The position numbers and the translations under genes are program-made. Under the pieces are notes generated by a model. That model did no database searches and had not been told where the DNA came from. It worked only from the letters and a program-made list of their open reading frames with translations. A stretch of 6,837 bases of DNA from SKNW01 sp050485865 (GTDB lineage Bacteria; Gemmatimonadota; Gemmatimonadetes; Longimicrobiales; Gaopeijiaceae). Within the stretch, counting starts at the first letter, position 1. Every line of letters starts with the position of its first letter. The stretch is from the NCBI GenBank assembly GCA_050485865.1, contig JBJHCE010000161.1, forward strand, positions 1 to 6,837, written 5' to 3'. This document shows, piece after piece, positions 1 to 5,798 of this stretch.

Positions 1-599
1 GCGCTCCCCACGGTGAACAGTCCCCCCCCCGGCCCCGGCGCGATTCCGGAAGTCCGGCCGCCGAAGTCCGCATCGGGGAGGGCGTGCTCCCGGACGAGGC
101 TGCCGTCGGGGGCGCGGAGGTGGATCCGTTGCTGCCCCAGGTCGAAAACGGCCAGGGTATCGCCCTCGAGGTGGTGGAGCTGTCGCGGGGTCCGGAACTC
201 CCCGGGGCCGTCTCCGGTGCGTCCCACGGTCCGCTCGTGGATCCCGTCGGGCGAGAAATAACGAAGGGTCCGGCTCTGGCCGTCCAGAACCACGAAGCGC
301 CCGTCGGAGAGGCGCGCCCCCCCCACCGGGCTCGTGAACTGGTAGGCCTCTTCGCCCTCGATCACCCCGATCCGGAGTGCCGGCTCCCCGGCGAAATCCG
401 ACGCGAACCGGGCCGGGGGCACGGCCCCCTCGGCGAAGAGCCCCGCCGGGTGGGTCACGATCGTCACCCCCGCCGAATCGGACACCGTGGCCTCACCGAG
501 CCCGGCGGGGCCCCCCGCGGCCCCGTCACCGCAACCGGAGAGGAGGAGGGCGGCCAAGGCGACGCAGGGGCAAGGCGGGGCAGAGGACCGGGGGCGCAT
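1..599 (-). CDS. Lipoprotein, probable 6-bladed beta-propeller (NHL-like), C-terminus cut by window edge
   Basis: Seen: an open frame of 199 codons read leftward from ATG at 599-597 with no stop before the edge. The N-terminus is a lipoprotein signal: Arg2 and Arg4, a hydrophobic stretch (VALAALLL) and the lipobox L-S-G-C with the lipidated Cys at residue 23. A small Gly/Ala-rich spacer follows, then repeat-like beta-strand units: LSDGRFVVLDGQSRTL, YFSPDG (114-119), VGRTGDGPGEF (125-135), LAVFDL and LRAPDGSLVREH. The 'F-x-x-D-G ... R-x-x-G-x-G-x-G-P-G-E-F' pattern is the hallmark of the 6-bladed beta-propeller lipoproteins common in Gemmatimonadota; their ligand and function are generally unknown. 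Inferred location is the outer face of a membrane. The gene follows the channel gene in the same direction with its own candidate promoter. A GAGG lies only 4 nt before the ATG, a tight ribosome-binding spacing. Codon use matches its neighbours. Confidence 0.82.
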   Translation of the reverse strand, partial: MRPRSSAPPCPCVALAALLLSGCGDGAAGGPAGLGEATVSDSAGVTIVTHPAGLFAEGAVPPARFASDFAGEPALRIGVIEGEEAYQFTSPVGGARLSDGRFVVLDGQSRTLRYFSPDGIHERTVGRTGDGPGEFRTPRQLHHLEGDTLAVFDLGQQRIHLRAPDGSLVREHALPDADFGGRTSGIAPGPGGGLFTVGS

Positions 600-603
600 G
601 GAG

Positions 604-617
604 CCTCGGGATCGAGG
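604..617 (-). promoter_or_regulatory. Small hairpin covering the lipoprotein ribosome-binding site
   Basis: On the minus strand this reads CCTCG-ATCC-CGAGG, a perfect 5-bp stem with a 4-nt loop. The 3' arm includes the GAGG (607-604) that is the only Shine-Dalgarno-like sequence before the ATG at 599, so the hairpin could partly hide it in the mRNA. Short GC stems are common in DNA this GC-rich, so a regulatory role is only a possibility. Confidence 0.25.
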
Positions 618-646
618 AGGGAGCGGATGCCGGGAACGGGGCGGCG

Positions 647-656
647 ACAGTACTGT
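647..656. repeat. Perfect 10-bp palindrome ACAGTACTGT over the -10 region
   Basis: ACAGTACTGT is its own reverse complement and coincides with the candidate -10 box of the lipoprotein promoter. A dimeric repressor site at this position would be well placed to block the promoter. Ten bases is short enough to arise by chance, so operator function is inference only. Confidence 0.3.
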
Positions 657-675
657 AACGCTCGTTGTACGTCAA
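647..675 (-). promoter_or_regulatory. Candidate sigma70-type promoter for the lipoprotein gene
   Basis: Read leftward, TTGACG (675-670, five of six consensus -35 positions) is followed after 17 nt by TACTGT (652-647, three of six -10 positions, including the key T, A and final T). Expected transcription start is about 640, giving a leader of roughly 40 nt before the ATG at 599. The TGA of the upstream channel gene (674-672) lies inside the -35 box. This is one of the few AT-richer patches in the window. It suggests the lipoprotein can be expressed independently of the channel, although read-through is also possible because no intrinsic terminator is visible in the gap. Confidence 0.5.
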
Positions 676-2672
676 CCCGGAGGCTCGAAGGCTCCCGTGG
701 CGGGGTTCGCGAGGACCACCACCTGGCTCCCGTCTGCCGGATGGCGTGCTTCCCGCCCCGGGTTGAGCACCGGAGGCCCCCCGGGAGGGCGAACCCCCAG
801 GGCCACGCCTCCGCGCGCACCCGCCACCCGCTGCATCTCGCGGAAGGAAACCTCGCCGGAAAGCCCGTACCCTTCGGCCGGGACGAAGGCGATTTCCGGG
901 CCACCCGCGGTGAAGAGTTCGTCGAAGACGGCCCGGAGCTCGCGCCGGAGCGCCACCTGCGCCAGCACGTGGCTCACGAGGATCGGGGTCACGAGGACCT
1001 CGCTCGGCCCCCGGGAGAGAAGGCGCTCGTTCGCCGGATCGAGGAACTCCACGAGGAGGGTGGGGCTTCGTTCCCGGCGCCCGGCGAGCTCCTGGAGGAG
1101 GAGGGCGCCAAGGAGGGTTCGGGCGTCCGCCTCCTCGCCGCTCCGGTGCGTGTCGCCGCCCAGGAGGACGATCCCGTCGTACTCCATGGGGTTCGCCCGA
1201 AGGAGCTCGGTGTGGACGGTGAGGTCGCCTTCCAGGTGGCGTACCCGGGGGAGGATGGACTCGACCCCCTGCCGCTCCAGGAGGTGCGCACGGCGGGAGG
1301 CCTCGACCCGGGAGAAGACGGCCACCTCCCAGGCTTCCTCCCGGTAGGTGGCGAACTCCCGGAGGAGGGCCGGGACCTTCGGACTCCACCCCAGGAGGAG
1401 GACGCGGCGGGGGCGCGGGGGGGCTTCGCCCGGGGGGTTCGGTGGGGCGGCGGCGGGGCCTTCCGGGGATGCGATGCCGGGCGCCGGCTCGGGGGGTGCG
1501 GGGGCGCGTCGGGCCTCGGGCTGCACGTCGGTCCAGCGCCGCGCGAGGGTGACGATGCGGTCGCCCTCCTCCACGACGAGGGCCGGGTCCGGGGCCAGGA
1601 GGGGGCGGATCCGGTCTCCGTCGGGGCGTACCAGGCCCAGGACGACCCCGCGGGGGAAGGCTGCGGCAAGGTGCCCCACCGGGGTGCCGACGAGGGAGCC
1701 CGCCTCGGGGAGGTAGATCTCGTTGCCTTCGCCCTGGGCCAGGAGCTCGCCGTAGACGTGGGAGAGCCCCGGGTGACGGAGGTTCTGGGCCACGAGGCGC
1801 GCGAAGACGGCGTCGGAGGCGATGAACTCCGCCGGCCCCCGGTAGCTCCGACGGGCGATGGCCACCTTCCGGGCGTCGTGGATCTCGGCCACGACGAGGG
1901 GGGGGCGGGGGGCGCTGCGGGTCTCCACCGCGCCGTCCAGCGAAAGGAGGGTCTTCACGGTGCGGGTGTCGAGCGCCACCGAGCCATCCCCGTGGGGCTG
2001 GACGTCGGAGCCGGGGATGATGACGACCCCGGCCCGGAGGGTATCGGCCCGGTCCAGGTGCTCGATCCGGAGGCGGGACCCGGAGCGGAGCGTGATCCGG
2101 GACTCGTCCCAGAGGGGGCCGAGCTGCTCCCGCATTTCGTGGCGCAGTGCCGGGGTGGCCTCGTCCACGAGGATCACGATGTGGAGGGAGCGCGCACCCC
2201 GAAGCGAGAGGAAGCGCCGGACCCGCTCCTCCGAGAGGAGGAGTTCGCGGACGATGGGCACGGTCCGGTTCGTCCACCCGAGGACGACCACGTGGTGCTC
2301 CCGGGTGACCGGGGTCATCCCCTGCTCCAGGCGGAGGATGGTGGCGTTCAGCCACTGGGTCATGATCGCCACGAGGGAGCCCAGGAAGACCACGTACCCG
2401 GCCACCGTGAGGAAGGTCGAGACGACGCGGATCCAGGTCCCCTCGTCGTCACCCAGGTACCCCGGGTCCGAGAGGCGGAGAAAGGCCCACCAGATTGCCT
2501 CGCCGGGGCGCTCGAAGGCGCCCGACGGGAGGACCAGGGTGCCCGCCACCACAGAGAGGAGCCCGATGACCGCGGCAATGAAGAGGAGGCGGTACTGGGG
2601 CCCCCGGAGGAGGAAGCGCTCGAGGAGGAAGCGGAAGCGGGCGACGATACGGGGGGTATGGGGCGCGTACAT
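672..2672 (-). CDS. CASTOR/POLLUX-related putative ion channel with two RCK-type domains
   Basis: 666 aa from ATG at 2672-2670. Seen: basic N-terminus, TM1 at about 27-48, a pore-loop segment with IWWAFLRLSDPGYLGDD (60-76), TM2 at about 82-106, then a cytoplasmic Rossmann-like RCK unit from about 127 (HVVVLGWTNRTVPIVRELL). Its TrkA-C-like end lies around 316-378 (EIYLPEAGSLVGTPVGHL ... VVEEGDRIVTLAR). A Pro/Ala/Gly-rich linker at about 381-420 leads to a second RCK unit from 421 (RVLLLGWSPKVPALLREF) to the end. This 2-TM plus double-RCK plan, and the SDPG in place of the TVGYG filter of K+ channels, match the bacterial relatives of plant CASTOR/POLLUX (DMI1) channels (family knowledge). The ion conducted and the gating ligand are not known from sequence. 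The frame stays open upstream to 2894, but the extension is unlike a protein N-terminus and crosses the divergent peptidase start, so I chose the Met just before the basic segment. No good Shine-Dalgarno precedes it. Confidence 0.88.
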   Translation of the reverse strand: MYAPHTPRIVARFRFLLERFLLRGPQYRLLFIAAVIGLLSVVAGTLVLPSGAFERPGEAIWWAFLRLSDPGYLGDDEGTWIRVVSTFLTVAGYVVFLGSLVAIMTQWLNATILRLEQGMTPVTREHHVVVLGWTNRTVPIVRELLLSEERVRRFLSLRGARSLHIVILVDEATPALRHEMREQLGPLWDESRITLRSGSRLRIEHLDRADTLRAGVVIIPGSDVQPHGDGSVALDTRTVKTLLSLDGAVETRSAPRPPLVVAEIHDARKVAIARRSYRGPAEFIASDAVFARLVAQNLRHPGLSHVYGELLAQGEGNEIYLPEAGSLVGTPVGHLAAAFPRGVVLGLVRPDGDRIRPLLAPDPALVVEEGDRIVTLARRWTDVQPEARRAPAPPEPAPGIASPEGPAAAPPNPPGEAPPRPRRVLLLGWSPKVPALLREFATYREEAWEVAVFSRVEASRRAHLLERQGVESILPRVRHLEGDLTVHTELLRANPMEYDGIVLLGGDTHRSGEEADARTLLGALLLQELAGRRERSPTLLVEFLDPANERLLSRGPSEVLVTPILVSHVLAQVALRRELRAVFDELFTAGGPEIAFVPAEGYGLSGEVSFREMQRVAGARGGVALGVRPPGGPPVLNPGREARHPADGSQVVVLANPATGAFEPPG

Positions 2673-2772
2673 CGAAGGAAGATGCGGGGCGTGATTGACC
2701 CCCGCCACCCTGCCGCCGTACGATCCCCACCGTGAGCCCTCCCCGCTGACCCACCCCACCGGGACCCCGACG
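2673..2772. promoter_or_regulatory. Divergent intergenic region between channel and peptidase operon
   Basis: This 100-bp spacer separates the leftward channel start (2672) from the rightward peptidase start (2773) and must hold the start signals of both transcription units. The rightward promoter is clear (listed separately). For the leftward channel gene I see no convincing -35/-10 pair and no strong ribosome-binding site: the 15 nt before its ATG read as CT-rich on the minus strand. Either the channel uses a non-consensus promoter or its true start is a little upstream, for example an in-frame GTG near 2709. Confidence 0.55.
2695..2724 (+). promoter_or_regulatory. Candidate sigma70-type promoter for the peptidase-UDG-hydrolase operon
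   Basis: TTGACC (2695-2700, five of six -35 positions), an 18-nt spacer and TACGAT (2719-2724, four of six -10 positions). The predicted start near 2731 leaves a leader of about 42 nt before the ATG at 2773. It is the best promoter match in the window and sits correctly ahead of the three overlapping genes. The GC-rich background makes this much less likely to be chance than in an AT-rich genome. Confidence 0.55.
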
Positions 2773-5067
2773 ATGCGACCGCCAAGCCTCCTGTCGGCCC
2801 TTGCCGCCTTCGCCCTCCTTGCCGCTCTCCCCGCGCCCGTGGAGGGACAGGACCGCACGGTCCCGAGCCCCGAGGAGCACTTCGGCCACACCATCGGCGC
2901 CGAGGGGGAGCTCGCGAACTGGCACGAGCTCCTGGCCTACTACGCCCGGGTGGCGGAGGCGAGTCCCCGGGTCACGATCGACACGCTGGGGCTCTCGACC
3001 CTCGGGGAGCCCTTCGTGAAACTTGTCATTACAAGTAATGACAACCACGCCCGCCTCGACCGCCTCCGGGAGGTCCAGCACCTCCTGGCCGACCCCCGCC
3101 GGATCGGAAGCGACGCCGAGCTCGAAGGGCTCCTCGAGGAGGGGCGCACCGTGGCCCTCGTCACGAGCCACATCCACTCCACCGAGGTCGGGGCCGGCCA
3201 GATGCCCGCGAGCCTCCTCTACCGCCTGGCAACCTCGAACGACCCCGACGTCCTCGAGATCCTGGACGAGGTCGTCGCGGTTCTCATCCCGTCCCTCAAC
3301 CCCGACGGCACCCAGATGGTGGCCGAGTGGTGGCGCGAGCACCGGGGCACCGCCTTCGAGGGCGCTCCCCTCCCCCGCCTCTACCACCACTACATCGGCC
3401 ACAACAACAACCGGGACTGGTATTTCTTCGCCCAGAAGGAAACCCGCATGACGGTGCTCGGGGCCCACAACCGCTGGCGTCCCCAGATCGTCCACGACGT
3501 GCACCAGATGGGTTCGAACGGCGCGCGCTATTTCATTCCGCCGTACATCGACCCGGTGGAGCCGAACGTGGACCCCCTTCTCATTGCGGCGCTGAACCAG
3601 CTCGGAACCTGGATGGCCGCCGAGATGACCAGGGACGGCCATACCGGGATCGTCACGAACGCGATCTTCGACATCTACACCCCGGCCCGGGCGTACATGC
3701 ACTACCACGGGGGGGTGCGGATCCTCTCGGAGACGGCGAGCGCGTCGTGGGCCCGCCCCCTCGACATTCCCTTCGAACGGCTTTCGGGGGATGCGAACTA
3801 CGACGCCCGGGTCATGAGCTCGAACTTTCCCGCGCCGTGGCCCGGGGGGCGCTGGGGGCTCGACGACGTGGTCACGTACATGGAGGAGGGGGCCATGGCG
3901 CTGCTCCGGAATGCGGCGCGGAACCGGAGGTTCTGGCTCGAGACCTTCCACGAGGTGCACCGGCGCGCGGTGACCGGCGATGGCTGGGACCACTGGCCGG
4001 CGGCGTGGGTGATCCCGGGCGGGCAGGAGAACACGGTGGGGGTGGAGCAGATCCTCCGCGTCCTCACCACCGGCGACGTGGAGGTCTTCGAGGGGGGGGA
4101 CGGAAGCTTCGTGATCCCCATGGACCAGCCCTACGCCGCCTTCGCCCAGACCATGCTCGAGGCCCAGGAGTACCCGGACCTTCGCCAGTATCCGGGGGGG
4201 CCGCCGGTTCGCCCCTACGACGCCACCGCCCACTCCCTTCCCCTCCTCTTCGGGGTGGAGGCCCGTCCGGTGGAGGCCTTCGACCGGGGGGGGCTCCGTG
4301 GGCCCATCGAGCGGTTCGAGGCGTTCTCCTTCCCGGTCCCCGCCCACCTCATGGGCGAGGAGGCCCCACGGATCGGGCTCTACCGGGCCTGGCAGGAGCC
4401 CATGCCCCAGGGGTGGACCCGGTGGCTCTTCGACCTGGCGGGGATCCGGTACGATGAGCTCCGGAACGAGGACCTCCGGGCGGGAGGACTCGAGGACCGG
4501 TACGACGTGATCGTCTTCCAGGACCAGTCGCCGAACTCGATCATGAACGGCTTCAGCGCGAACGTGATGCCCGAGCCCTACGCCGGGGGGGTGGGGTCCG
4601 AGGGCGTCCGGGCCCTTCGGCGCTTCCTCGAGGCCGGGGGGCGGGTCGTGGCCATCGACGAGGCCACGGACTGGGCCATCCAGGCCTTCGAGCTCGGGGT
4701 CGAGAACGCCACGGCGGGGCTCCCCCCGGCGGAATTCTACATTCCCGGGTCGATCCTGCGCCTGGACCTGGACCCGGGGCACGCCCTGGCCCGCGGGGTG
4801 CCGGCGGAGACGGTGGCCTGGTACTGGCGGACGAGCCGGGCCTTCCGGGTCACCGACCCGAACGCCGTGGTGGTGGGTCGCTACGGCGAAGGGGATCCGC
4901 GCCTCGCCGGGTGGGTGCTCGGTGCCGAGGCGGTGGCGGGTGCGCCGGCTCTCGTGGAGGTCCCGGTGGGGGCCGGATCGGTGGTCCTCTTCGGGTACCA
5001 GCCGAATTTCCGGGGGCAGACGGTGGCGTCGTGGCCGGTCTTCTTCAACGCCCTCAGCCGCCGGTGA
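2773..5067 (+). CDS. Exported M14-family zinc carboxypeptidase with C-terminal GATase/ThuA-like domain
   Basis: 764 aa. The N-terminus is a signal peptide (SLLSALAAFALLAALPAP, cleavage probably near residue 26), so the enzyme is exported. The M14 catalytic domain spans about 35-340. The zinc motif HxxE is His135-Ser-Thr-Glu138 and the third zinc ligand is His244 in HDVHQMG. The N-P-D-G motif is at 176-179, and NNNRDW (211-216) probably supplies the Asn-Arg pair that binds the substrate C-terminus. Glu320 in LSETAS fits the catalytic general base. All key residues are present, so it should be active on peptide C-termini or related amides. About 533-764 (from RIGLYRAW through FLEAGGRVVAID to LFGYQPNFRGQ) looks like the class I glutamine-amidotransferase/ThuA-like fold often attached to such peptidases. 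No catalytic triad is evident there, so it may bind or scaffold. I chose ATG 2773 over the in-frame TTG at 2695 because the signal peptide begins there and the TTG lies within the -35 box. The gene overlaps the next by 4 nt. It contains an odd AT-rich palindrome at 3023-3044. Confidence 0.92.
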   Translation: MRPPSLLSALAAFALLAALPAPVEGQDRTVPSPEEHFGHTIGAEGELANWHELLAYYARVAEASPRVTIDTLGLSTLGEPFVKLVITSNDNHARLDRLREVQHLLADPRRIGSDAELEGLLEEGRTVALVTSHIHSTEVGAGQMPASLLYRLATSNDPDVLEILDEVVAVLIPSLNPDGTQMVAEWWREHRGTAFEGAPLPRLYHHYIGHNNNRDWYFFAQKETRMTVLGAHNRWRPQIVHDVHQMGSNGARYFIPPYIDPVEPNVDPLLIAALNQLGTWMAAEMTRDGHTGIVTNAIFDIYTPARAYMHYHGGVRILSETASASWARPLDIPFERLSGDANYDARVMSSNFPAPWPGGRWGLDDVVTYMEEGAMALLRNAARNRRFWLETFHEVHRRAVTGDGWDHWPAAWVIPGGQENTVGVEQILRVLTTGDVEVFEGGDGSFVIPMDQPYAAFAQTMLEAQEYPDLRQYPGGPPVRPYDATAHSLPLLFGVEARPVEAFDRGGLRGPIERFEAFSFPVPAHLMGEEAPRIGLYRAWQEPMPQGWTRWLFDLAGIRYDELRNEDLRAGGLEDRYDVIVFQDQSPNSIMNGFSANVMPEPYAGGVGSEGVRALRRFLEAGGRVVAIDEATDWAIQAFELGVENATAGLPPAEFYIPGSILRLDLDPGHALARGVPAETVAWYWRTSRAFRVTDPNAVVVGRYGEGDPRLAGWVLGAEAVAGAPALVEVPVGAGSVVLFGYQPNFRGQTVASWPVFFNALSRR
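3023..3044. repeat. Perfect 10-2-10 bp inverted repeat inside the M14 peptidase gene
   Basis: The left arm TTGTCATTAC (3023-3032) and right arm GTAATGACAA (3035-3044) are exact reverse complements around a 2-nt AA centre. Only 6 of the 22 bases are G or C, in a gene that is overwhelmingly GC-rich. It encodes residues 84-91 (LVITSNDN). Six of the eight codons 83-90 end in A or T (AAA, CTT, ATT, ACA, AGT, AAT), while codons on either side nearly all end in G or C. It could be a binding site for a dimeric regulator about 290 nt downstream of the predicted transcription start, or an RNA hairpin (9-bp stem, CAAG loop). The role is unknown. Confidence 0.8.
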
Positions 5068-5798
5068 GCCCCGCGCACCCACTCGACTCCCTCCAGGAGG
5101 AGGTGGTGGCCTGCCGCCGCTGCCCCCGTCTCGTGGCCTGGCGGGAGGAGGTGGCCCGGGAGAAGCGGGCGGCCTTCCGGGAGGACGAATACTGGGGGCG
5201 TCCGGTCCCGGGGTTCGGCGACCCCGACGCCCGGCTCCTCATCGTGGGGCTCGCCCCCGCCGCCCACGGGGCGAACCGGACCGGGCGGATGTTCACCGGG
5301 GACCGGTCCGGCGACTGGCTCTTCCGGGCGCTTCACCGGGCCGGTTTCGCGACCCAGCCCACCTCGAGCCACAGGGGTGACGGCCTCGAGCTCCGGGGCG
5401 CCTTTCTCACGGCGGCGGTGCGATGCGCCCCGCCCGCGAACCGCCCCACCCCGGCGGAGCGGAAGGCGTGCCGCCCCTTCCTCGAGGCCGAGCTCGACCA
5501 CTTCCTTCCCCGGGTCCGGTGCGTGGTGGCCCTCGGGAGCTTCGCCTTCGATCAGCTCCTCCGGGTGCTCCGTGACCGCGGCGGCAAGGTCCCGGTTCCG
5601 AAACCCCGCTTCGGGCACGGGGTCGAGGTTCCCCTCAGCGTGCCCGGTCCCGGCGGACCCGGCGGACCCGAAGTCGGAGCGGATGCGCCGGTCCTTCTCG
5701 GTTCGTATCATCCCTCGCAGCAGAACACCTTCACCGGCACCCTCACGGAGGCGGCCTTCGACCGCATCTGGAGCCGTGCCAGGAGCCTCGTCTCATGA
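5064..5798 (+). CDS. Uracil-DNA glycosylase, family 5 (UDGb-type), 4Fe-4S
   Basis: 244 aa. It removes uracil, and in this family other deaminated bases, from DNA as the first step of base excision repair in the cytoplasm. Seen: motif 1 GLAPAAHGANRTGRMFTGD (62-80), the signature of family 5, which lacks the usual acidic or polar catalytic residue of family 1 motif 1; the motif 3 region GSYHPSQQNTFTGTLT (213-228) with the HPSxxN core; and four cysteines, Cys17, Cys20, Cys121 and Cys136, in the C-x2-C ... C-x14-C spacing that holds the iron-sulfur cluster of families 4 and 5. The Cys pair at the very N-terminus supports GTG 5064 as the start. This GTG overlaps the peptidase TGA (GTGA), so translation is probably coupled, and no Shine-Dalgarno is evident. 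A more upstream GTG at 4911 would run deep inside the peptidase gene and adds no family sequence. A Gly/Pro-rich loop (194-202) sits just before motif 3. Confidence 0.93.
   Translation: MSPAHPLDSLQEEVVACRRCPRLVAWREEVAREKRAAFREDEYWGRPVPGFGDPDARLLIVGLAPAAHGANRTGRMFTGDRSGDWLFRALHRAGFATQPTSSHRGDGLELRGAFLTAAVRCAPPANRPTPAERKACRPFLEAELDHFLPRVRCVVALGSFAFDQLLRVLRDRGGKVPVPKPRFGHGVEVPLSVPGPGGPGGPEVGADAPVLLGSYHPSQQNTFTGTLTEAAFDRIWSRARSLVS
5652..5669 (+). repeat. Tandem 9-bp duplication coding a Gly-Gly-Pro loop in the UDG
   Basis: GGCGGACCC occurs twice back to back, encoding Gly-Gly-Pro twice (residues 197-202) within the stretch PGPGGPGGP. The repeat is in frame and lies in a loop ahead of the motif 3 region, so it probably arose by slippage and is tolerated as a flexible linker. 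Confidence 0.6.

Noticed and set aside
22..30. C9 tract inside the lipoprotein gene (and 8-base G tracts near 1898 and 4092) as phase-variable sites
   Set aside because: The runs encode ordinary Gly or Pro/Gly-rich loops, and homopolymers of this length are expected at such high GC. There is no out-of-frame remnant or alternative product to suggest switching.
600..671. Intrinsic terminator after the channel gene
   Set aside because: A small GC hairpin is present at 604-617, but no U-tract follows it in the leftward direction.
84..2735. 883-codon rightward open frame opposite the channel and lipoprotein genes
   Set aside because: Its translation is low-complexity (Gly, Glu, Arg, Pro, Asp, His rich) with no recognisable domain, and it lies antisense to two genes with clear family motifs. 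Long antisense open frames are expected in DNA this GC-rich.
2695..2772. In-frame TTG extension of the peptidase by 26 residues
   Set aside because: The TTG is part of the candidate -35 box, the added residues are Pro/Thr-rich, and they would precede a normal signal peptide that begins at the ATG at 2773.
2673..2894. Upstream extension of the channel by 74 residues
   Set aside because: It would cross the whole divergent promoter region and the peptidase start, and the added sequence does not resemble a channel N-terminus.
2449..5082. 877-codon leftward open frame opposite the peptidase gene
   Set aside because: It is antisense to a gene with all M14 catalytic motifs. The translation is low-complexity and it would run through the divergent promoter region into the channel gene.
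4881..5711. 276-codon leftward open frame opposite the UDG, and a 365-codon one at 5708-6805 opposite the serine hydrolase
   Set aside because: Both are mirror frames of genes with intact family motifs, have shadow-like composition and show no signal peptide, domain or start-site support.
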